From Dermanyssus gallinae (lineage: Eukaryota > Arthropoda > Arachnida > Mesostigmata > Dermanyssidae): a stretch of DNA of 64,000 nucleotides. A program made the position numbers and the translations under genes. Each line of letters starts with the position of its first letter. Within the stretch, counting starts at the first letter, position 1. The stretch covers positions 62,001 to 126,000 of the forward strand of contig QVRM01006442.1 of assembly GCA_003439945.1 (NCBI GenBank), in the 5' to 3' direction. Below, one piece after another: positions 36,777-48,375 of the stretch. The notes below the pieces were generated by a model that was given only the letters and a program-made list of their open reading frames with translations, did not search any database and was not told the DNA's origin.

Positions 36777-39700
36777 CTGACTAAGTTAATGCGGACGCTT
36801 TTTACTAGTGCTCCTGGAAAATCTAATCGTGTAACCAATGCGAATTCGATTATTGTGTCAAGTTTATTCACCATAAATTGGTAGTACTTTACAGCCGTTC
36901 AACTTCGATTATTACAGGGCGACGTGAAGATGCAGCGCCGAGCAATGCAGTGATGCCGTGTCCTACGCTGTGGTTTTACCATCGAATGAACGGAAGTCTA
37001 CCGATCCCAATGATGGAAAATAGCATGACGCTAGGCGTGAAGAGAGGAAGATGCTGCTCCAGACATAGGAAATCAGTGCAGCTTACAGAAAATCTATCGT
37101 AGATGCGGGGCCGAAGGGCACATAGCTGTTTTATGACAAAACACAACTCGATATGTTCATTGTTTTGGATCGCATACAGGAGACTTATCAGTGAGGCTCA
37201 TACGCTTCAACGAGCAAACGTAAAACAAGCTGCGGCCACAATAGAGGCATCTTGTAAGCAATTGTTTACGCCGGCCAATCTTGGGAACACCCCATATACT
37301 GGTTAAAAACGTATGCTGCTATAGTTAGGAGTATAACTATCTCAGACGACGACCACGTATTAATCGTTTCAAATAATTTGAACCGAAGAAACGACTGCCC
37401 CTGCAACAACCTGCTACGACGTTTAAAAAGCCACCAGCGATTTTATCACGATGCCGTATTAACACCAGGGCTAACTAGACGCTCACACACACATCGTGAC
37501 TCTCTGCTCTATTTTCAGTGGTCAGTTTACGACCACCTAAGCTGAAGTTCTTTAACTACCGCTTGCCAAGAAGCTTATATTCACGCTGATTCTAATGTTG
37601 CTCAAATAATCCTAGCCGGGTTGTCCGAATAAAACGACACCACTGTTGCGACAAACCCAATCTCTACAGATGCGTTTTCCACTGGAGAAGATACCGTCAA
37701 AGCACTACTAGAAAAACAACCTGCGTCTGCTGAGCTTATATGTCCTGAACCACTAACAGCAGATCCTGGACTTACAAGCAAGGAAGGTCTCTTTACCGCA
37801 GTTAGATCATTAAAAAAAATCCTTATCAGATTGAACTTAATTCGTCTAAAACTAAGTTGACAATATGTATCTATTTATATACCTCCTACGTGCAATATGT
37901 AAACCAACTATTGGCTAATAGCTAAGTAACTAACTAACACCCACCCGCGGAGTTTTGACTAACTAAAAGATAATACATGACCCTCACGCACTAAATAGAC
38001 CAATCGACAATGGAGGTGCTCGGTCAGTGTCGAAATGTAGACAGCAGTCCATACACCTTGCTATTTTCTGGCCTCCAAGACTTGTCTAACATTCATGCTC
38101 AAGCTAGGGGCAGCAAAATATTCAGCGCGTAAAAAGTAGAACTCCTAGAGTTCGGTCAACTGAGCACTGCGTTAGAGCGCTTTTGGTGGGATGTCATAGT
38201 AGCATTTATCTGCTAAGGCGGGAATACTCAGCCACTTGCTTGACCCACCTTCTGGGGAGTTTTGACCTACTGACAAAACCGACGATCCGCGGCGATTTGC
38301 GCAAGACCGACGACCCGCAATGATTTTTCTAGTAAAATCGCCGGCTTTTAACCTACGCCATATTTTTGCGAAAATTACCTTCCGCAAAAATATGACAGAA
38401 ACACTCTCGTGTTGGAACACCATTTTCAAAGTTTTAAAAGCAATACTACAACTGAAAATGAGGGCCAACGATCTAATGAAGGCACCCTCTATACTGCCCC
38501 TTCTTCGTAGCTCCCGGGGAACACACCCACCAGGATAGTGGACTGGCCTCCCCTGACTGTCTGATGGGATGCGCAAGTAGTCCCCATTCAGGTTTGGCAA
38601 GGGGGAGCATGACTGGTCATGACTATTTTAGTGGGTTGGAGTCCCATACTACCGACCCACGCCCATTGTGTGCAACCGCACTTTCCAGTTAGTTCCCTAA
38701 AAAACAAGCGTGCTCCGCACCAGCACTGAGCCTCGAAGGGGCTAATAGGTCAGTTGGGGTTGCGTCCCTTACTATCATGCGTCCTATTTCAAAAGAAATG
38801 TGGTTAAACCCATTTGGTTTCTTGCCATTCTCCCTGCGAAGGCCAGAAAGCTCGAGAATGCAAGGAAACTCAACGTATATTATGGCTCGGCCAAAGGTGT
38901 CGTTAAATGCTGCGTGTCGAGCTTAAGGACCTGGGCTCAAAACAGAAGAGATGCCGTAATGTTCTTGTGCCCCTTGGACGCCGCATTTACCTTGGTGAGG
39001 GAAGACCAGGTCTGATCTCAAACGTAGGCTCCGCACTGGTCCCAAGTGTCTTCTCATTTAGCAACGTCCTAGGTGGGCACCGGAGAGAAACAGCCCGGAG
39101 TCTGGTTTGGTCAACCGTAGAGTTACCTGATCAAGACACGAGTAAATGTCTTTAGTAGGTCGGACCACTATTTCTGACGGAAAGTGCTAATGGAACTTCT
39201 TAGACAATCATTCATTTAATAATGTAATGCGGGGCTAGACATAGGCCCCCTTCACGCCATTAGTGCAAGGTCATTAACCGTGATTGGGTCATGTATAAAC
39301 ATATTATAATATATTATATTATTCGTTTTTTTTAAATAAAATTTTTGACAAGACTTACGATTATTATTATGTACGTTGGCGTTGCCTGTAGTTCCAATAA
39401 CACCCTCTGTCGGAGGAACGCAGGCCAATCTTAGCTCCGCTGTGGCCTCAAAGAGCATCTTCTCAAGATCTTTAAGACTATTTGTCAGTTTGAGTAACTA
39501 TTCTTGCCTAAAACACTAGATTACTCGAAACCGAAGTTTCTCAGTTTGTGCATTTCTCGTTGGTGAATGATGTGGCCGACGCCCGCGCTGGCTAAGTGCA
39601 CGATAGCCAATGTCGTGCGTAGTTGGAGACAGTGACGTCCCACGCCAGCGGCCGAGTATGGTCCCAGTCCCACCCGGCAAATTCGTCTGGTCAACGCCTG

Positions 39701-41227
39701 TCATCTCTCAGCAGTCCACCAGGCTCCAGTTAAAGCTCCGTCCGAGAATGTCATTGCTAACGTTGTGGCGAATCTGTGTAAACCTGGCCCAGTATTATAA
39801 AACTAATAATGTTTACCTAATGCATACTACGATCAAGGCAGCGACTCTGACACTCGGAGTTGCGGGTTCGATCACACGTAACGGGCACCCTTTCGGAACG
39901 CTCTTTACTATATTTGCATACTTGGATTAAAGTTCAAATAAATAAAAATAATGCAGATACAAAAAATAATAATGCTCGCTAAAAAACTGTACAAACTGGC
40001 TGTTCAAATAATATAGCCAAATGAGATAAACTTTTCGACAAATAAAACATTTTTCACAAACTCCATTCATGCAACTCCACCTCGAGGAGCGGAGCACCCG
40101 TTTTGTGGGATATTATGTCCCAATTTATAGGTAGTTATTTTACTTCGTGCAAGCTGCTTTAAAAAATATGACTCTCAGTTGTCGCTAGAAGTCGGAGATA
40201 ATTGGTAGTGAAACCAGCTCTTCAAAAAATTGCAGTTGTTTGTAGATTCGCTGACGAAGCGATGCCAGACTTGTCGGTGATGAAGCGACCTTAATATAAT
40301 ACAGAATGGCGCTCGCATGTGCGCACTATAAGTGCATTTACGTAACATAGAAGCACAGAAAGTTTAACGAGCTTAACGTCCTATGATCTAAGAATTCTCA
40401 TAACGAAATTGCTCAAAGTTTACGCAGGTAGTACCGTTTTCGGTAGTGTGTGCTTAGGTCAAACTGCATCCCAGACTGAGCTGGCTGCTTGTGATGATAT
40501 ATAAATATAAATGGCAAATACTAAAACTTGTCTTTATATTTGTGAGCAGTTAAGGTTACCAGCGTACGCTTTGTAATAAAGCATAAGTAGCAATACTGCT
40601 GGGCGAGGCCGAGCAGTTTGCGCAAAAGCTTTGCTAAACAGAATACTTGCTCTGACAAAAAAATATATGGGAGTTACTGGGTGCCCCTCCAAGCGTAAGC
40701 TTAGTTTCTGCTGTGGGACTTTTAGGTGCTTTAAAATAATTGCTTCGCCTTCTTTTGTGAAACCAATTCGACAATCTACAGCAGCCAAGCGAGTCCTCTC
40801 TAAAGACAGATTTCAGAGCCCTGTAACGGGTAGGAATCCACCCGGGCCATCCTGAATACACTGAACAAAATATATACTCCCTGACCTCAAAAAAATGGTT
40901 TAACCTAAATATCGACTCGGTTACCTACCCAAATGCACAACTGCTAACGTAGTGGCAAAATTGACTCATCTTTATATCTCAGGAGAGGTTGACAATGTAA
41001 GGCACTGCTACGAAGGCTGTGTCTTTTTTAATACTGAGCGAGAGCTGCTGTCTTAAGAATCATGACTTCTGGTTTATGGTAAGGAAGCTACGCACGAATC
41101 TGCCTCCGAGACGTAAATTATCAAGGATGAAGGGACGACTGGATTTCAGTGGTTTTGTGTCCCAATCTACCGTAGCTTCAACAACAGGGCTCGGTGTGCA
41201 ATTTACTAGATTATGTGTATTAAATAA

Positions 41228-41266
<39 letters not shown>

Positions 41267-43600
41267 TTGACTTTCTGCAGCTTGGAGAAATCACTTTCTG
41301 TTGTCACTTCCTGTCGACTTCGAGAGGGTAACTAGCGTGTCCCCGATTCGACTATCACAGTTGCCGACGGGCGCAGAGAAGAGAGCAACGCTACTAATTT
41401 ACCAGATCAAGTAAATACACACATACATTTCTCGTTTTCTCTCTGTAAGGCCAATCATAGCAATAATTATATTGTAGTAGTAGTAGTAATATAAGTGAAC
41501 TAGACCTCTCGCTCAGTGCGGCTCTGTGTGCAGCGCCACCGGCGGCGAACACCACTGGTTCTAGTAGGAGTTACCGTACGAGTTGATGTAGGTCATTCAA
41601 TGTCAGTGAGCGGGCGAAGAATTTGTTTATATATACTACGGCCACGAAGAGCTGTCGTTGTAGTAGTGTAGTAGTAGTAGTAATAATAATAAGAAGAAGA
41701 GGACCAACTGTTTATTGTTGTTAGTGCTGCTGCTGTTGCTGATGTTTATGATGCTGCTACAGGCAGCGGTTGCCCTCCGGATAAGGCAGCAGAACACGGC
41801 ACAGCATGATCTAACAAGCCGGACGAGCGATGGACCGTTGCCGCCACAGGAGTGTCTGGCTGGTTTTCCGTCACTCCGTGAACGTTCCCGGCACGGTCGG
41901 TGGCCATGGGCTAGCTAGCAGACAGCAGAGAAAGCTCTACTGTTGGATATACTTCGAATCGGCCGTAGCGATAGTATTAGCGGCCCAATGGACATTCGAG
42001 TCGTAGCGCACGTCGTAGGGAATTACTAGAAAGGAGTACTAGTAGACTACTTTTGCCGCCGATTGTTGCCCGTATATGGCTCGTTGAGTTACTCAGCCGG
42101 CAGCGGCCACATAGAGGAAAACAACACAGCGAAATAGTTGCCATGGCTTTGACGGCCGTGACCCGTAACCGACCGTCGGTAGTGCTGTCCGACGCTCGAT
42201 GTTTACACAAGTTAGAAGCCCGACGAAACCTGTCCTGCCGAGATCGCTCCGGCAGCATTGTCGGAGCTAATGATCGCGTCGTAGAACTCAAACCTATCTG
42301 TACTCAGCCGTATTCCTCGGTCGTCACCATATCATCATCATCACGAGCTCGTTTCATAAATCCACGCCAAGGAAAGTGCTGCAATCGCAGGTTATTCCGT
42401 TGACCTGCCCAAACAGGTATAATGGCCTGTTCGTTGTTATTGTTGCTGTTCGTCGCGCTCAGCTATGAAGCTTGTTTATACAACAGTTTGCCTTCGTTCA
42501 ATTTGTCAACACATGTTTCCGTATAGCGTTTCCATCCTCCCTCTGAGCAATACGCTCCACGCGTCCCGATGAAACCCGTTCTCACATTATTCTGATTTAA
42601 GGCGATACGTCTGCTATGGCGCATGCGCAAATGTTCCAGACATGAAGTATCAGAATTGTCCTACTGGGTTCGAACTCTGCCGCCGTGAGTCGGCTTCCGC
42701 CGAGATATTTCTCACAAGATAGAAGATTATTGATACACAAGCAGCAGAATATGCCTAACGTTGTCTAACTAATCAGACCCGCTGCTTGCAGCCACACGTT
42801 GCGCAATGAAAAAATCCTTTTTTTTCCTTTAGTAAAAACCTAGTTTCCAAGCTGTGGCGCAACAAAAACTAAATTAACGAGAAGGTAGCCTGGTGTTCTT
42901 TGGTGCGTGGAAGCTTTAAGTCGTTCGGACACCTGAGAAATAGCTGTGCAGTCAGTGTCCGAGCCCTCCTGGTATTTCAGGCGCAACGTTGTACGTGCAT
43001 AAAGTTCAGAGCACTGGCGTAATTTATTTTGTTCGGTGAGGGTACCAGGGCGAAGCCAGGACGAGAGTCCAGTGACCGAGAACTGAAGATGTGATACAAT
43101 TAATTACAGTTCCGTTTTATGCCGTTAATGTAGGGTACGGCCCTTCTCGATAGGCCTTCTAAGGTTAGGCCGTTTGATCACCATCCGTCGTCGAAGCCCT
43201 TACAAAAATATCGGTAACGGAAGCGTATCCAGGCCAGTGGAGCTAAGCCGCAGCAATTGACCTGGCTTTTTCGGAGTTGTGCGCTGCTGCCGCACCATGG
43301 ACTTAGAAGAATTTCTCATATGACTTTGTGGATCATTATTTCTGGCACGTTGCGTTCCCCCTGTGCTTGGTCGATGACAGACAGCGCCAATGTAATGTAA
43401 TTATTGTACCGAACGAGTTTATCATTGTACCGGCTTCTAACCACAAATTAAAAAAAAACAACAACAACAACAAGACTCCCCACCTTAATATTAACAATTT
43501 GAATTACACAGCTACAAAACAACGCAAGACGCCTGATCCTAAAAACTCCTGATTTCTATGTGAGTTTGTACAAATGTCTAGTCCTACCCAAATTCCGCTA
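36400..43600. other. Repeat debris, no supported host gene
   Basis: AT tracts lie at 36709-36729, 36751-36775 and 41231-41264. A 12-base perfect hairpin has arms 38359-38370 and 38383-38394. A possible tRNA-like box B (GGTTCGATCAC) lies near 39866. ATG-bearing frames such as 38172-38600 (minus), 39610-39930 (plus) and 42053-42403 (plus) have no recognised domain. The sequence at about 37.0-37.8 kb reads like decayed coding DNA, but I cannot name the source. Confidence 0.45.
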
Positions 43601-43664
43601 CTGCAACCAGGTTTGGGCTCCTTATATGATAAAGATATAAATGCCATTGAGGGGTACTAGCCCA

Positions 43665-43900
43665 ATTCTTTCACGCCAAATGCCTCAAAAATATAACCCT
43701 ACGACCACTAACAAAAATGAAGAAGAGACGCAGATCGTCATGCGTTTGCCTGAATGTGTTAGCAAAACTAATACTTTCAGGCAAACGCATGACGATCATT
43801 TTGGTACCGAACGCATGGCAATGCAAGCCGCGGTTGCAGAGCAATTAAGATTTTTCGGAGGACATGTCAAGATTGAGTGCATGCATAAATTACTTTGTCC
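43665..43900 (+). mobile_element. Partial copy of the foldback element arm
   Basis: This stretch matches the inner part of the arms flanking the 44.4-kb retrotransposon. Shared pieces are TCAAAA-TATAACCCTACGACCAC, GCCGCGGTTGCAGAG (compare GCCGTGGTTGCGGAG) and GACATGTCAAGATTGAGTGC. It also carries a 22-base perfect inverted repeat, 43733-43754 with 43776-43797. It lies directly beside the full element, like a tandem fragment. Confidence 0.6.
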
Positions 43901-44385
43901 CAAAAAGATTTGAAGAGCGATATATAGAATTATAGAGCTCGTTAAAGCAAATCTTTTTTTTTGGAAACATGGTCTCTAAAAAGTCTTGTTTCGGAGCGAG
44001 AGTGATATTATTACAATTTGTGTCACTGGCGTTTTTGCCCGACATAGAAGCAAAAACGTGCTGTTGCAAGACAACCAGTCATCCTATACAGAAACTGAGC
44101 ACATTGTCGTGAGAAAATTCTGCTTCTTCTGAAGAACATATATTATCGCCCAGAAGATGGAACACGGTCGTTTAGAAAATCATTCGCAAAAAATGAAGTT
44201 TAGCTTTAGCCTTCACGTTCATTATCTCAAAATCATACCTCTACGACCAATCACAGGGCTCAAAATTAACACACAGGCAAATGCGCATTCATTCATCATT
44301 CATTTCATTTTAGTACCAAATACATAACAATGCGGGCCGTGATTGCGGAGTAATCGAGACTGAATGCTTGCATAAATGACCTCTA

Positions 44386-46138
44386 CCCAAAGGAAATAAC
44401 ATTATTCAACGGGCCTTGGGACGAGGAAACAGAACATGCACGGGAATGGGTAATTCGACCAGTCACAATCGAAGACGTTGTCAGGGCAATTGAAAGGGCG
44501 CCTAGAGGCAAAGCTGCCGGGAACGATATGATACGAAACGAGCATTTAAAGCAAACGCTGGCACTCGCACCATGCTGGAAAGCTTTATTTGACGAGTGCC
44601 TAAAATCCGGGGAAGTACCAAAAGCGTGGAAGGAAGATACCTTGATTGTCATACCAAAAGGAAAAGGCATAGAAACTGAGCCGGAAGCTTGGAGGGGCAT
44701 AACACTTAAGAGTTGCCCCTATAAAATTTTCTCGGGAATAATATCAGATAGACTAGAGCATTACCTCGAAATCAGAAACGCAATACCAGAAGAACAACAT
44801 GGGTTCAGAAGGTCGAAGTCGACCCATACGGCCTTGCGCCAGTTGCTGGCAGAAATTTGGGAAACTCTAGCAGAACCTAGAAGACCGTTATACGCAATAT
44901 TTATAGATCTTAAAGCTGCCTTTGACTTAGCGCCACGAAGTAGGATTATAGAAAAGTTAGCCTTGGAGGGAGTTCCGTATCGCTTACTAAAACTTTTAAG
45001 TACCATTCTCGGGGAGACTACAGTACACATCGACAACGGTATAGGGATTGTGGGAAGAGTAAAGCAAACTACAGGCGTGGCCCAAGGAGATGGACTTAGC
45101 CCGTTGCTTTTTTCGGTACTATTGGGAGGGCTACCTAATCGGGTGAGGCAGGGGTGGACCCGAGAGTGGGCAAATACATTAATGTATGCAGATGACATTG
45201 CGATCTATGGCAGGAGTTTATTTAGGGTTAAGCAGGGACTAGAACGGCTAATCGATTATATGGACGAGATGGGACTTAGTATTAACTGGCAGAAGACAGT
45301 AGCAGTTAAATTTCGAAGAGGAGGTCGATTGGCGAAAGACGATGTTCTTCGAGCCAGGGGTAATACAGTGAATTTTGTAAATAAATTTACCTATTTAGGG
45401 GTCACTATAACGTCAAATGGTAGCAGTTTTCGAAAACATATTGAAAGCAGAGTAGGAAAATCCATTAGAGCGGCAGCAGCAATTAAAAACCCGCAAATGT
45501 TGTCAATACACACCGCGTCCGCCCTTTTCAAGATTAAAATAGAACCAATAGCAACATTTGGTGTATCACTTATATGGGAGAAATTAGGAGAGGCAGATTT
45601 TCAGTTACTAGATAGAGTTCGATTTTTCTTCATGAAGCGGGTTTTGGGGTTAGCTAACTCTTGTAGGAATAGAATAGTTCATATATTAGAAGGGGTGGCT
45701 CTAATGACACAAGAATTACAAGTAAAATGGGGTTTACCTGAGACGACGGCCTTCGTGGCCTACACTACGAAGTGGGGGGAAAAATTAAAGGAGATAGACA
45801 TAGGAATATACACGACGATAGCGATGAGGAGTACAACCTGGCGAGCAGCCGGATATAAGAATAGGCATCTAACTACGGCATTTGCAGCCCACGGGTTCCA
45901 TCACGTGTTATGCAGCACACAAGAATTCCACAATCCTCAGGAGTGTTGTAAGTGCGCGAGATGCTTAGGCCATTGTGATAGATACCACGCCGCAGCATGT
46001 CCAGCAGTGCAATCAATAGCTGAACTCGCAAGATGAGGGAAGATCCGGTGACGCAGAAAAACCACTGATTCAGACTGATGTATTTACTTAAAATTTACCC
46101 AACCTGGGTGTTAATAAACCATAATAATAATAATAATA
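44386..46138 (+). mobile_element. 5'-truncated non-LTR retrotransposon insertion
   Basis: The insertion is bounded by a duplicated target, ATAAATGACCTCTA, at 44372-44385 and 46136-46149. The left end enters directly into reverse transcriptase coding sequence, as expected for truncation during target-primed reverse transcription. The right end is a short 3' untranslated region ending in ACCATAATAATAATAATAA. The last few bases of the tail and the duplicated target overlap in sequence, so the right edge is exact only to a few bases. There are no long terminal repeats. Confidence 0.8.
44528..46036 (+). CDS. Non-LTR retrotransposon reverse transcriptase (ORF2 fragment)
   Basis: An intact 502-residue frame. 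The frame stays open upstream to the insertion edge at 44386, so the ATG is internal and the true N-terminus (endonuclease) is lost. Motifs in order: GKAAGNDMIRNEHLK at the start, VIPKGKG, QHGFRRSKSTHTALRQL, the catalytic Asp in AIFIDLKAAFD (Asp at about residue 127), GVAQGDGLSP, and the YADD active site at residues 220-223. LSINWQKT and FTYLGVTI follow, then a C-terminal Cys/His cluster, CCKCARCLGHCDRYHAAAC. The enzyme copies element RNA into nicked target DNA. The clade cannot be fixed by eye. The uninterrupted frame suggests recent insertion. It ends with TGA at 46034. Confidence 0.9.
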   Translation: MIRNEHLKQTLALAPCWKALFDECLKSGEVPKAWKEDTLIVIPKGKGIETEPEAWRGITLKSCPYKIFSGIISDRLEHYLEIRNAIPEEQHGFRRSKSTHTALRQLLAEIWETLAEPRRPLYAIFIDLKAAFDLAPRSRIIEKLALEGVPYRLLKLLSTILGETTVHIDNGIGIVGRVKQTTGVAQGDGLSPLLFSVLLGGLPNRVRQGWTREWANTLMYADDIAIYGRSLFRVKQGLERLIDYMDEMGLSINWQKTVAVKFRRGGRLAKDDVLRARGNTVNFVNKFTYLGVTITSNGSSFRKHIESRVGKSIRAAAAIKNPQMLSIHTASALFKIKIEPIATFGVSLIWEKLGEADFQLLDRVRFFFMKRVLGLANSCRNRIVHILEGVALMTQELQVKWGLPETTAFVAYTTKWGEKLKEIDIGIYTTIAMRSTTWRAAGYKNRHLTTAFAAHGFHHVLCSTQEFHNPQECCKCARCLGHCDRYHAAACPAVQSIAELAR

Positions 46139-46604
46139 AATGACCTCTATCAGATAAAGCACTCTTGGTCATTTATGCATGCACTCAATCTTGACATGCC
46201 CTTCAAAATTGTAATTACTCCGCAACCACGGCTCGCGTTGATATAGAAATCCAAATTTAGGTACCAGAGTGATTGCCATGAAATGCGCATTTGCCCGATG
46301 CCATATGTCAGTTTTGAGTGTGAGTCGCTGTGAGTGGTCGTAGGGTTATGATTTTGAGGCGTGAACGCTAATAAAGAACCATTTTTTTCGCAAATTCTCT
46401 TCTAAGTGATCATGTCGCACTTTCTGACCGGCCTTATATGTTTCTGTTTATGAAAAATTGTTGTCCCGCAACAGCATATTTTATGCTCCTATGTCGGGCA
46501 AAAACACTAATGTCACAAATTGTAGTCATTTTACTCTCACTCCAAAACAAGATTTTTCAGAGACCATGTTCCATTGAAAAAGCATATTTGCTTTAACGAG
46601 CTCT

Positions 46605-46613
46605 ACAATATCC

Positions 46614-46647
<34 letters not shown>

Positions 46648-46669
46648 AAAAATGTTGGTTACCCCTGTA

Positions 46670-46712
<43 letters not shown>
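46605..46712. repeat. ATT and AT microsatellites beside the foldback element
   Basis: TTATTATT units at about 46613-46645 and AT at 46680-46710, separated by a short unique stretch. Confidence 0.85.
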
Positions 46713-46713
<1 letters not shown>

Positions 46714-47076
46714 ACATAACTCATGCACTGTCGCTGTTCGACGTAACGACTTACTTGCATGCAGTCCCATGACAGCGATTGTTTGTATGAGTGCCAGGTA
46801 AGACATTCGGGCGGGTCGTTTGCGGTGCGTGCTTTGCGCATAATGCAGGAACTGTAATGGTGTACGTCGTGTGAGCCAAAGAATCGTACGCTGTCAAGAT
46901 CCAACGACCATATACTTGTTACAACGCTAATAGTCAGATCATTAATTTTAATGAGGTTACCATGGTGACAAGAATCGCAAGCACTCAGGTAACGTGTATT
47001 TCGACAAATTGCACGAAGCCGGCCGTAGTGAAGCAACCTCGATAGCAAACCATCATCTTCGTAGTCAGACATCGCC

Positions 47077-47115
<39 letters not shown>

Positions 47116-47229
47116 ACTAAAAGGTTCAGTAGTATACATAATGCATAATACATGCATTTGTAGTCACTGTGATCTTAACAAATGTTCCTAGCAAAATAAA
47201 TACCATATTAACGCATAATATATATTAAT

Positions 47230-47855
47230 TCATATAACCTACCAGAAACTGCCTATAAAGAGTAAGCAGCGGTATGATGAGGAGGAGGAAATGCGTATGC
47301 TTGAGAGAGCAGAGCGCGAACCCCATGTCTACATTGTTCGCCGGAAGACTAAAAGCATGCACAGCATGACAAGAGAGCAGTTGCGACAGCACTTTACTGC
47401 CTTTCTGCTCGATGCAAACGCCTCCGCACCAGACCAAGTAATTGAGCAACCGCTCACTCTGGAGCAACACTACATGAATTTGTCGTTTACGGTGTAAGAG
47501 ATCCTACAGATCTTGCGCGGGCTACTCAAGAATAGAATAAGAGAGTTTTGGGATGGAATGGCATGCACTAGTCGGCACGTGTCCACAAGGTACATTGTGC
47601 ATAGCTACCATCACTTGGTATGTTCTACCTAAAAAATTCACCAAGTGGCTGGCTATCAATGTCGTTGCCAGTTCTGCTCGCAGACATGCGCTAAAAACCA
47701 TGCAGCGGAGACGCATCGGCGATTTCAGCACCTTTCACTCTGTAGAACGGTTGCCGAAGTGTTCAAATTGTATATAAGGACGATCAAATTGTTATTAAGT
47801 GCAATCCTGAATAGCAACTTTAATGCAAAAAGAAATAATATATTAAATCAATAAT
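47230..47855 (+). pseudogene. Internally deleted, degraded non-LTR retrotransposon copy
   Basis: The frame from about 47251 reads a charged stretch with MRMLERAEREPHVYIVRRKT, then LTLEQHYMNLSFTV, a TAA, and EILQILRGLLKNR. This resembles the segment just before the reverse transcriptase core. It then jumps straight to ...SRHVSTRYIVHSYHHL and, after a frameshift, GYQCRCQFCSQTCAKNHAAE. That is the same C-terminal Cys/His pattern as at 46.0 and 36.0 kb. The polymerase core is missing between the two parts, so this looks like an internal deletion derivative or a truncated relative. It is non-functional. Confidence 0.6.
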
Positions 47856-48129
47856 GATGATTGTTTTAGCATGAGAGTCTGACCGCTGCACTTAGTAAAT
47901 GGCGACTTGCGTTCCGTATCTCCATGAACGATTCGACTGAGGCCCCACCACCTTTGTTCAACACGTTCACTAAAACGCGTCGTGTTGAAGTGGATGCGCA
48001 GACCGAAATACGTGGAGCTAGTAAATAGCAACTAAAATAGTAAACAATAGACAGACACTGCTCTATCCAATGGGCAAAATATAATAAGGGTAAAGGCAGC
48101 ATACATACCGAAGTGGCGGGCAGCACTTA

Positions 48130-48375
48130 TAAAGAAAACTAGCTTAAATTAAGTATAAGGGAATATGAAATTGGAAAAGGTAGAGTAGAATGGTTATACG
48201 ATAATACAAGAGACAGTGGGCTGTTAACGGATGGGAGAGCAGGTATGCTAAATATGAGGATGCAGCGGATTTTCTACAAGGAATTAGAAACAACGGTTTG
48301 CTGGAGATGCGGGAAAGGGTGATGAAACGGTAGATCATCTGGTGAGGGAGTGTGGAAGATTGGGGATTTAGAATT
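48130..48375 (+). pseudogene. Second non-LTR family: C-terminal zinc-knuckle relic
   Basis: The translation reads GRVEWLYDNTRDSGLLTDGR, then MRMQRIFYKELETTVCWRCG. After a one-base frameshift it continues as DETVDHLVRECGRLG. The Cys-x2-Cys...His-x4-Cys arrangement in a C-terminal context is typical of jockey- or CR1-like ORF2 proteins. It is unlike the C-terminus of the 44.5-kb element, so a different family left it. Confidence 0.55.

Larger units (their letters stand above)
43931..46606. mobile_element. Foldback DNA element with long inverted arms, split by a retrotransposon
   Basis: The left arm, 43931-44385, is the inverted copy of the right arm, 46150-46606. Both ends read TAGAGCTCGTTAAAGCAAAT pointing inward, and similarity runs with substitutions and indels through to the centre. 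The arms meet at GCATAAATGACC and GGTCATTTATGC, leaving a loop of only about 20 bases before the insertion. Without the insertion it would be a hairpin of roughly 0.95 kb. No transposase is encoded, so it is a non-autonomous foldback or long-TIR MITE. Confidence 0.7.

Noticed and set aside
39820..39900. tRNA-like sequence with GGTTCGATCAC
   Set aside because: It has a box B-like motif only. No box A at the right distance and no acceptor pairing were seen.
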